Positions 8,173 to 15,328 of a stretch of DNA of 64,000 nt are shown here, in pieces (positions within the stretch are counted from its first letter, which is position 1; each line of letters begins with the position of its first letter). Below the pieces are notes generated by a model. That model worked only from the letters and a program-made list of their open reading frames with translations, searched no databases and was not told the DNA's origin. Made by a program: the position numbers and the translations under genes. Origin of the DNA: Streptomyces sp. NRRL S-118 (GTDB lineage: Bacteria > Actinomycetota > Actinomycetes > Streptomycetales > Streptomycetaceae); contig NZ_KL591013.1 of assembly GCF_000716335.1 (NCBI RefSeq), positions 277,905 through 341,904 on the forward strand, written 5' to 3'.

Positions 8173-11100
8173 ATGCAGATCCGGCTGACCGTCCTCGCGG
8201 CGCCGCTCGGCGGCCAGACCGCGGGACGCGCCTGCGACGTGCTGGTCACCGCCCCGGCGGGGACCGCACTGGCCGCCGTGGCCTCCGGGCTGGCCGCCGC
8301 GGTCGCCGGCCCCGACGTCTCCGGATCGGTCGTGCTGTACGCGGGCGGGGAGCGGCTGGACGCGCAGCGCCGGGTGCTGGGCGAGCCGCCCCTGGTGGAC
8401 GGCGCGGTGCTCTCGCTCCAGGCCCCCGCCGAGGACCACGCCCCCGCGGACGGCGCCGCGGTGCGGCTCCACGTGGTCGCCGGACCGGACGCGGGCGGCG
8501 TCCACCTGCTGCACGGCGGCCAGATCCGCATCGGCCGCTCCGCCGACGCGGACGTCCCGCTGGACGACCCGGACGTCTCGCGCCTCCACTGCGCGGTGAC
8601 GGTCGCCGAGGACGGCCGTGTCACGGTCGCGGACCTCGGCTCCACGAACGGCACCTCCCTCGACGGCACGGCCGTCGGCTCCCGTCCGGTCCCGCTGCGG
8701 CCCGGCGCGCTGCTGCGGCTCGGCGAGTCCACCCTGCGGCTGAGCCAGGGCGCCCCGGACACCACGCCCCTGCCGGCCGCGCCCGACGGCGAGGGGCACC
8801 TCCGCGTCCCCTCGCGCACCGCCCCGGCCGCCGGCGCCTCCCCCGGTCCCGCCGCCACGCCGGACGGCCTTCCGTACGCCGCACCCGCCGCACCCGCGCC
8901 GAGCGGTCCTCCCGCCGCGATCGCCGGCCCCACCCGCAGCGCCGACGCCCACCGGGACACCGCGGAGCGCGGGCCCCGGATCCCGGCCGCCCGCGCCGGG
9001 CAGGCACCCGCCGGGACGGCCGGCCCGGCGGGCGGGGGCGACGCCTCCACCCACGGGCAGGGCGCCGCCCGGTTCCCGCACGCCCCCGCCGGCCCCGGGC
9101 AGGCCCACGGGGAGGCGCCGGCCGGCCCGGACGGCTTTCCGGGGGACGGGCGCGAGGCGGAAGCGGTCCCCGCCGGCAGGGGTGCCCGCAGACGGGGCAT
9201 AGGCGCCTGGGCGCGGCGGCTCGCGGGCGGCCGCGGTGACGACGCCGCGGGCGCCGCGGCACCCGGGCCGCCCGGGACGCGGGGCTCCCGCGGCAGCGGG
9301 GGCGAGACGTGGCCCGATCCCTCCGCCGTGCTGCTCACGGCGCTCGGCCCCGGGCCGAGGCTCTGGGAGCGCGGCCCCGGCCACCCCGAGGAACTCGTCG
9401 TGCGGCTCGGCACGACCGACCGGGCCGACCTGCCGTCCGTACCCGTCACGGTCGGGCTGCGCGAGGCGGGGTCCCTCGCCCTGGCCGGGCCCCGGGCGCG
9501 GCTCATGGGCCTGGCCCGCTCCGTCGTGGCGCAGCTCGCCGCGCTGCACGCGCCCACCGACCTGGAGATCGTGCTGATCGGCAGCGCAGCCCGCAAGCGG
9601 GACTGGGCCTGGCTCGGCTGGCTGCCGCACCTGCGGCCTGCCCACGGGCAGGACTGCCGGCTGCTGCTGGCGTACGACCGGGACCAGGCGGCCGCCCGCG
9701 CCGCCGAGCTGACGCGGCGCCTCGACGACGGGCCGCTCGGCCCCGGCTGGGCGAGCGCCGAGCGGAAGGCGGTCGCGGAGGCGGCCGAGCGGTACGACGG
9801 GCCGCGCACGGTCGTGATCGTCGACGGCGACCCCGGCTCCGCGGCGCTGCGCGAGACGTCCGCCCGGCTCGCCGGGGCCGGCGCGGCGGCCGGCATCCAC
9901 CTCGTCTGCCTCGCCGAGACCCCGGCGGCCTCCCCGCTCTCGCCGGTCGGCGCGACCTACGAAGCGGCGTGCGCCGCGTCCCTGGCCTTCCGCGAGTGCG
10001 GGGCGGTCGCCCTGCTCTCCGGTGATGTGGCGACCGCGCTGCGGCTGATGCGGACGGCGGGCGGGCAGCCCGCCGGGCACGGAACCGTCGGCACGGTCGA
10101 CGCCGTCTCGCCCGCCTGGGCGGAGCGCTTCGCGCGGGCGCTGGCGCCGCTGCGCACCGAGGGCATCGCGCCGCGGGGCCGGGCGGCCGCCATGGCGCTG
10201 CCCCCGTCGGCACGCCTCCTCGACGAGCTGGGCCTGGCCCGGGCCACGCCCGCGTCCCTGCTGGCCCGCTGGGCGTCGGCGCCCGACGGTACGGCCGTGC
10301 TGGGCACGGGCCCGCGCGGCCCGCTCGCCGTGGACCTCACCACCGAGGGCCCGCACCTGCTGATCGAGGGCCCGGCGGGCAGCGGCCGTACGGAGCTGCT
10401 GCGCGCGGTCGCCGCCTCGCTGGCCGCCGCCTCCCGGCCCGACCGGCTGGCGCTGCTGCTGGTCGACGGCGCGGGCGGTGAGCGCGGCGAGGGGCTCGCG
10501 CCCTGCATGGAGCTGCCGCATGCCACGGAGCACCTGATGGCCGCGGATCCCGTGCGGATGCGGGCGTTCGCCCAGGCGCTCGGGGCGGAGCTGAAGCGGC
10601 GGGCGGAGCTGCTGGGCCGCCAGGAGTTCACCGAGTGGCACACCCAGCGGGAAGTGGCGGACCGGCTGATCGGCCCGCGCCGCCCCACGGACGGCGAGCA
10701 GGCCGCCCGTGAGCCACGCGATCCCCGCCCGGCCGACCGCCGGCCCCCCGACCCCGGGGCCGACGACCACACCGCCGCCGACCTCGACGCCGCGGCGACG
10801 GGCGGCACCCTGCGCCTGCGTCCCGCCACCGCGCGCACCGGCGGCGCCCCGGCGGACGGGCCGCCCCCGCTGCCGCGCCTGGTCGTCCTGGTCGACGACT
10901 ACGACGCGCTGGTGGCGCCCGCGCTCGGCAGCCCCGGCCGGCCGGCCGCCGGTTCGGTCGTCCGGGCGCTGGAGGCCGTGGCCCGCGACGGCCACCGGCT
11001 CGGCGTGCACCTGGTGGCGTCGTCCGCCCGCCCGGACCGCACGGCCGACACGGAGCTGGCACGGCGCGCCCGGCTGCGCGCCGTGCTGGACGCCCCGCCC

Positions 11101-11400
11101 GCCGCGCCCGGGCCCGACGAGCCGGCGCCGGGCCGCGGCCGGCTCGGACACCCGGACGGCCGGGTGACGCCGTTCCAGACGGGCCGGGTCACCGGCCGCA
11201 TCCCGCGTACGGCGACCCAGCGGCCGACCGTCGTCCCGCTGGACTGGGAGCGGATGGGCGACCCGCCGACCCGCCGGCCCGTGCGCGAACTCGGCAACGG
11301 CCCGACCGACCTGGCGCTGCTCGCCAGCGCGCTGGACCGGGCGGCCCGCTCGCTCGATGCGGCCCCGATACCACCGCTGACGACTCCCAGCCATCGCTGA
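8173..11400 (+). CDS. FHA domain-containing FtsK/SpoIIIE-type ATPase
   Basis: This 1075-aa protein combines a phosphopeptide-binding domain with an FtsK/SpoIIIE-like ATPase. The N-terminal 90 residues resemble a ubiquitin-like YukD fold. An FHA domain follows at about residues 95-195 with the conserved signatures IRIGRS, SRLHC and DLGSTNGT. An Ala/Pro/Gly-rich linker covers about 195-375. The rest resembles the EccC/FtsK nucleotide-binding region: Walker A is GPAGSGRTELL (about residue 733) and a Walker B-like hydrophobic-Asp-Asp segment is LVVLVDDYDAL. Only one clear Walker A is visible. ATG 8173 follows AGAAGGGA. Divergence from pkaA suggests control by kinase-dependent phosphorylation, which is an inference. 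It may act in type VII secretion or DNA transfer, but this is unproven. Confidence 0.8.
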   Translation: MQIRLTVLAAPLGGQTAGRACDVLVTAPAGTALAAVASGLAAAVAGPDVSGSVVLYAGGERLDAQRRVLGEPPLVDGAVLSLQAPAEDHAPADGAAVRLHVVAGPDAGGVHLLHGGQIRIGRSADADVPLDDPDVSRLHCAVTVAEDGRVTVADLGSTNGTSLDGTAVGSRPVPLRPGALLRLGESTLRLSQGAPDTTPLPAAPDGEGHLRVPSRTAPAAGASPGPAATPDGLPYAAPAAPAPSGPPAAIAGPTRSADAHRDTAERGPRIPAARAGQAPAGTAGPAGGGDASTHGQGAARFPHAPAGPGQAHGEAPAGPDGFPGDGREAEAVPAGRGARRRGIGAWARRLAGGRGDDAAGAAAPGPPGTRGSRGSGGETWPDPSAVLLTALGPGPRLWERGPGHPEELVVRLGTTDRADLPSVPVTVGLREAGSLALAGPRARLMGLARSVVAQLAALHAPTDLEIVLIGSAARKRDWAWLGWLPHLRPAHGQDCRLLLAYDRDQAAARAAELTRRLDDGPLGPGWASAERKAVAEAAERYDGPRTVVIVDGDPGSAALRETSARLAGAGAAAGIHLVCLAETPAASPLSPVGATYEAACAASLAFRECGAVALLSGDVATALRLMRTAGGQPAGHGTVGTVDAVSPAWAERFARALAPLRTEGIAPRGRAAAMALPPSARLLDELGLARATPASLLARWASAPDGTAVLGTGPRGPLAVDLTTEGPHLLIEGPAGSGRTELLRAVAASLAAASRPDRLALLLVDGAGGERGEGLAPCMELPHATEHLMAADPVRMRAFAQALGAELKRRAELLGRQEFTEWHTQREVADRLIGPRRPTDGEQAAREPRDPRPADRRPPDPGADDHTAADLDAAATGGTLRLRPATARTGGAPADGPPPLPRLVVLVDDYDALVAPALGSPGRPAAGSVVRALEAVARDGHRLGVHLVASSARPDRTADTELARRARLRAVLDAPPAAPGPDEPAPGRGRLGHPDGRVTPFQTGRVTGRIPRTATQRPTVVPLDWERMGDPPTRRPVRELGNGPTDLALLASALDRAARSLDAAPIPPLTTPSHR

Positions 11401-11423
11401 CGTAACGTCACGAGCCCATCACG

Positions 11424-11451
11424 ATACCGCACTTGACACACAAGGCGGTAT
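11424..11451 (+). promoter_or_regulatory. Candidate operator over a -35 element of the sugar ABC operon
   Basis: ATACCGC (11424-11430) and GCGGTAT (11445-11451) are exact inverted copies 14 bp apart. They flank a consensus-like -35 element TTGACA at 11433-11438. The arrangement suits a repressor that blocks the promoter of the transport operon starting at 11536. No clear -10 element was identified. Confidence 0.4.
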
Positions 11452-11535
11452 TGCGGCACCCGTGCGCCCGGCGTAGACCTGACCGGACGGGACGCGTACG
11501 CGCACGGGTAAGTGCACGCAGGAGACGGGGCAGTG

Positions 11536-12939
11536 ATGCGCACAACTCTTCGCACGAGCACACGCACGGCACGGACGGCACTGAGGGCACGCACGGCACT
11601 CACGGCGCTGGTGGCCGCCGGAGCCCTCACCCTGGCGGGGTGCGGGGACGGGGGCGGCGGGAAGGGCGGCGGCCCCGGCGCGAGCAAGGAGCCCGGCGGG
11701 GCGGCGGCGACCGTCGACCTGCCGCGGCTCGACGGCCAGAAGCTCCAGGTCGTCGCGGTCTGGACCGGTCCCGAGCAGGCGGCCTTCACCAAGGTCCTCG
11801 ACGAGTTCGAGAAGCGCACCGGCGCCGAGGTCGCGTACGTCCCGACCCAGGACGCGATGCTCAACTACATCGGTACGAAGATCGCGGGCGGCGCGCCGCC
11901 GGACGTGGCGATGCTCCAGCAGGTCGGCGCACTCCAGCAGGCCGTGGAGCGGAAGTGGGTCAAGCCGGTGGGCCCCGGGGCGAAGACCCAGCTGGCCAAG
12001 AACTACTCCCGAGGCTGGCAGGACCTGGGCGCGGTCGACGGCACCCGGTACGGCGTGTACTTCAAGGCCGCCAACAAGTCGCTGATCTGGTACAACACCG
12101 CCGTCTTCGAGAACGCGGGCGTCTCCGAGCCGAAGACCTGGAAGGAACTGCTCACCACCGCCGAGACGATCTCCGCCTCCGGTGTGACGCCGTTCTCGGT
12201 CGGCGGCGCGGACGGCTGGACCCTCACGGACTGGTTCGAGAACATCTACCTCTCGCAGGCCGGCCCGGAGAAGTACGACCAGCTCGCCCGGCACGAGATC
12301 CCGTGGACCGACCCGTCCGTGAAGCAGGCCCTCACCACCCTCGCCGAGCTGTTCGGCAAGCCGGCCCTGATCGCCGGCGGCGCGGACGGGGCGCTGCAGA
12401 CGGAGTTCCCGGCCTCCGTCACGCAGACGTTCTCCGGCGGCGACCGGCCCAAGGCCGGCATGGTCTTCGAAGGCGACTTCGTCTCGATCAACATCGGTCA
12501 GACCGACGCCAAGATCGGTACGGACGCGAAGGTGTTCCCCTTCCCCGCGGTCGGCACCGAAGCCCCGGTGGTCACAGGCGGCGACGTGGCCGTCGCGCTG
12601 ACCGACAAGCCCGCCGCGCAGGCCCTGTTGACGTTCCTCGCCTCGCCCGACGCGGCGCGGATCTGGGCGGGCGAGGGCGGGTTCATCTCCCCGAACAAGT
12701 CCCTGGCCCCGTCGGCGTACCCGAACGACGTGCAACGCGACATCGCCGAGGCGCTCATCGCGGCGGGCGACGACTTCCGCTTCGACATGTCGGACCAGAT
12801 GCCGCAGTCGTTCGGCGGCACCCCCGGCAAGGGCGAGTGGAAGGCGCTGCAGGACTTCCTGAAGAACCCGAAGGACATCGCGGGCACCCAGGCCCGCCTG
12901 GAGGCCGACGCGGCCAAGGCGTACCAGAACGAGGGCTGA
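11536..12939 (+). CDS. Sugar ABC transporter substrate-binding lipoprotein
   Basis: This 467-aa extracytoplasmic solute-binding protein is of the CUT1 (family 1) type. It has a basic, Thr/Arg-rich N-terminus, a hydrophobic core and a lipobox LAGC with lipidated Cys36, followed by a Gly/Lys-rich tether. The mature part begins with a strand (KLQVVAVWTGPEQAAFTKVLDEFEK) typical of MalE/UgpB-like binding proteins. ATG 11536 is preceded by GGAGACGGGG; a GTG codon directly before it is an alternative. It is the first gene of an operon with two permeases (4-bp gap to the next). No ATPase gene is present, so a shared ATPase such as MsiK is probably used. The substrate is unknown. Confidence 0.9.
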   Translation: MRTTLRTSTRTARTALRARTALTALVAAGALTLAGCGDGGGGKGGGPGASKEPGGAAATVDLPRLDGQKLQVVAVWTGPEQAAFTKVLDEFEKRTGAEVAYVPTQDAMLNYIGTKIAGGAPPDVAMLQQVGALQQAVERKWVKPVGPGAKTQLAKNYSRGWQDLGAVDGTRYGVYFKAANKSLIWYNTAVFENAGVSEPKTWKELLTTAETISASGVTPFSVGGADGWTLTDWFENIYLSQAGPEKYDQLARHEIPWTDPSVKQALTTLAELFGKPALIAGGADGALQTEFPASVTQTFSGGDRPKAGMVFEGDFVSINIGQTDAKIGTDAKVFPFPAVGTEAPVVTGGDVAVALTDKPAAQALLTFLASPDAARIWAGEGGFISPNKSLAPSAYPNDVQRDIAEALIAAGDDFRFDMSDQMPQSFGGTPGKGEWKALQDFLKNPKDIAGTQARLEADAAKAYQNEG

Positions 12940-12943
12940 CGCC

Positions 12944-14278
12944 ATGGCCACGCCCGCCACCGCCCCGAAGCGCGCCCCGGGCCGCAGGAGCGTGACCGGC
13001 ACCCGCGGGATCGTCGCGGCCGGCTTCCTGCTGCCCGCGCTGGTCCTGCTCGGCGCGCTCGTGGTCTACCCGATCGCGTACTCGGTCCAGCGGTCGTTCT
13101 TCGACCGGTCCGGCGACTCGTTCGCCGGGTTCGCCAACTACGTGGAGATCTTCACCGACGACACGATCCTCACCGCCGTGAAGAACAACGCCGTGTGGGT
13201 GGTGGTGGCGCCGACCGTCGCCACCGCGCTCGGCCTGATCTTCGCGGTGCTGACGGAACGGGTCCGCTGGGGCACGGCGTTCAAACTGGTCGTCTTCATG
13301 CCGATGGCGATCTCCATGCTCGCCGCGGGGATCATCTTCCGGCTGGTGTACGAGCAGGACCCGGACCGCGGCGTCGCCAACGCCGTCTGGGTGGGCGTGC
13401 ACGACACGTTCGCCGAGTCGGCCGGCTACCCCAGGGCCCGCCCCCTGCCGGTCCACCCGCTCGAAGCGGCGGGCGGCGGGGCGTTCATCACGGAGGAGCC
13501 GGTACGGGCCGGCACGCCGGCCGAGCTGCCGCTGGTCGGCGTGGCACCCGCCGACATGCCGGAGGACGCGAAACCCGCGACGGCGCCCCCGCCCGCCGCC
13601 GACGGCCGGATCACCGGCACCGTGTGGCTGGACTTCACCCGGGGCGGCGGCGGTACGCCCAACACCATCGACGCCCGGGAGCTCGGACTTCCCGGCATCG
13701 AGGTGGAGGCCGTCAAGGACGGCAAGGTCGTCGCCACGGCCACGGCGGCCGCGGACGGCACCTTCAGCCTCCCCGCCGAGGCCGACGGCGCCCGTCTGCG
13801 CCTGCCCGAGTCGAACTTCCGCGAACGCTACAACGGTGTCGACTGGCTCGGCCCGTCCTTCGTCACCCCGGCGATCATCGGCAGCTACGTGTGGATGTGG
13901 GCGGGCTTCGCGATGGTGCTGATCGCGGCGGGCCTGGCGGGCCTGCCCCGCGAACTGCTCGAAGCCGCCCGCGTCGACGGGGCCAACGAGTGGCAGGTCT
14001 TCCGCCGGGTCACGGTGCCGCTCCTCGCACCGGTCCTCGCGGTCGTCCTCGTCACCCTGATGATCAACGTCCTGAAGATCTTCGACCTGGTCTTCATCAT
14101 CGCGCCGGGCTCGGTCCAGGACGACGCCAACGTCCTGGCGCTCCAGCTCTACCGCTCCTCCTTCGGCACGGACGCCCACCTCGGCGTGGGCAGCGCCATC
14201 TCCGTCCTCCTCCTGCTGCTGGTGATCCCGGTGATGTGGTTCAACATCAGGCGCATCCGGAAGGAGACGCGACGGTGA
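12944..14278 (+). CDS. Sugar ABC transporter permease (MalF-type) with a large outer insertion
   Basis: This is the first permease of a CUT1 importer, 444 aa instead of the usual 290-330. The N-terminal part has TM1 (about 22-45), TM2 (about 84-104) and TM3 (about 113-135). After TM3, where most homologues have a short loop (RGVANAV...NGVDWLG), residues about 155-295 form a long insertion. Its first half is Pro/Ala-rich; its second half (GRITGTVWLDF to DGTFSLP) looks like a small SdrD_B or carboxypeptidase-regulatory beta-sandwich. The remaining helices follow, with the conserved EAA loop ELLEAARVDGANEWQVFRRVTVP that contacts the ATPase. ATG 12944 lies 4 bp after the binding-protein gene. The insertion resembles in position the P2 loop of MalF. 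Confidence 0.9.
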   Translation: MATPATAPKRAPGRRSVTGTRGIVAAGFLLPALVLLGALVVYPIAYSVQRSFFDRSGDSFAGFANYVEIFTDDTILTAVKNNAVWVVVAPTVATALGLIFAVLTERVRWGTAFKLVVFMPMAISMLAAGIIFRLVYEQDPDRGVANAVWVGVHDTFAESAGYPRARPLPVHPLEAAGGGAFITEEPVRAGTPAELPLVGVAPADMPEDAKPATAPPPAADGRITGTVWLDFTRGGGGTPNTIDARELGLPGIEVEAVKDGKVVATATAAADGTFSLPAEADGARLRLPESNFRERYNGVDWLGPSFVTPAIIGSYVWMWAGFAMVLIAAGLAGLPRELLEAARVDGANEWQVFRRVTVPLLAPVLAVVLVTLMINVLKIFDLVFIIAPGSVQDDANVLALQLYRSSFGTDAHLGVGSAISVLLLLLVIPVMWFNIRRIRKETRR

Positions 14279-14372
14279 CCGGCGCGCTCGCGCCCGGCGC
14301 ACCCTGTCGGGGGTCCGGGGGTCGTCCCCCGGGCCGGCACAGCAAGATCAGGCGCATCCGGAAGGAGACGCG
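14246..14372 (+). repeat. 26-bp direct repeat flanking a short palindromic spacer
   Basis: Positions 14246-14271 and 14347-14372 are identical over 26 bp (ATCAGGCGCATCC then GGAAGGAGACGCG). The first copy encodes the C-terminus of permease 1 (IRRIRKETR); the second copy supplies AAGGAGACG as the ribosome binding site of permease 2. The 75 bp between them include the palindrome GGGGGTCGTCCCCC near 14322-14335. The structure looks like a local duplication or a small inserted palindromic element. Confidence 0.8.
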
Positions 14373-14375
14373 GCG

Positions 14376-15242
14376 ATGAGCAGCGGTACCGAGCAGAGCC
14401 TTGCCACCCGCCTCGCCGCCGGCGCCGCCGGGGGCGCGCTGCGGGTGTTCCTCGTCCTCGTCGGGCTGTTCTGGCTGATGCCGACCGTCGGGCTGCTGCT
14501 GTCCTCGCTGCGGGACCCGGCCGACATCAGCTCCTCCGGCTGGTGGCGGGTCCTCACCGCGCCCGCGCAGCTCACGACCGCCAACTACGCCGCGCTCCTC
14601 GACAACGGGACCATCACCGGCTCGCTCCTCTCCACCGTCCTCATCACCGTCCCGTCGACCGTCCTCGTCATCGTCATCGGGTCGTTCGCCGGGTACGCCT
14701 TCGCCTGGATGGAGTTCCCCGGCCGGGACTGGTGGTTCCTGCTCGTGGTGGGCCTGCTCGTCGTGCCCGTGCAGGTGGCGCTCGTCCCGGTGTCGAAGCT
14801 CTTCGGCGAGATCGGCATCTTCGAGACGACACTCGGCGTGGTCCTCTTCCACGTCGCCTTCGGCCTGCCCTTCGCCATCTTCCTGCTGCGCAACTTCTTC
14901 GCGGAGATCCCCCGCGAACTGCTGGAGGCGGCACGGCTCGACGGTGCCGGCGAGGTGCGGCTGTTCACGCGGGTGGTCATGCCGCTCGGCGGCCCGGCCA
15001 TCGCCTCGCTCGGCATCTTCCAGTTCCTGTGGGTGTGGAACGACATGCTGATCGCGCTGATCTTCGCCGACTCCGACGCGCCGCCGATCACGGTCGCGCT
15101 CCAGCAGCAGGTACGGCAGTTCGGCAACAACATCGACGTCCTCGCGCCCGGGGCGTTCGTCTCGATGGTGATCCCGCTCGCCGTCTTCTTCGCCTTCCAG
15201 CGGCAGTTCGTGTCGGGGGTGATGGCGGGCGCGGTCAAATGA
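14376..15242 (+). CDS. Sugar ABC transporter permease (MalG-type)
   Basis: This is the second CUT1 permease, 288 aa and of normal length. It has six predicted helices, starting with RVFLVLVGLFWLMPTVGLLLSSL at about residues 24-46. The EAA loop is present (ELLEAARLDGAGEVRLFTRVVMP). The C-terminus ends FQRQFVSGVMAGAVK, typical of MalG-like proteins. ATG 14376 has AAGGAGACG just upstream, inside the duplicated 26-bp repeat. The gene follows permease 1 by 97 bp, unlike the 4-bp spacing of the other two operon genes. It should form a heterodimer with permease 1. Confidence 0.92.
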   Translation: MSSGTEQSLATRLAAGAAGGALRVFLVLVGLFWLMPTVGLLLSSLRDPADISSSGWWRVLTAPAQLTTANYAALLDNGTITGSLLSTVLITVPSTVLVIVIGSFAGYAFAWMEFPGRDWWFLLVVGLLVVPVQVALVPVSKLFGEIGIFETTLGVVLFHVAFGLPFAIFLLRNFFAEIPRELLEAARLDGAGEVRLFTRVVMPLGGPAIASLGIFQFLWVWNDMLIALIFADSDAPPITVALQQQVRQFGNNIDVLAPGAFVSMVIPLAVFFAFQRQFVSGVMAGAVK

Positions 15243-15328
15243 CGTACAGGCCGGCGGACGTACACCCGCCTGTCCCCCGTATGCCACGGGACGCGTAACC
15301 CGGTCGGTCCACCGGAAGTTCCCGGGCC

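Noticed and set aside
11536..15242. Missing ATPase as a sign of a broken sugar importer
   Set aside because: CUT1 importers of Streptomyces commonly lack their own ATPase and use a shared one such as MsiK.
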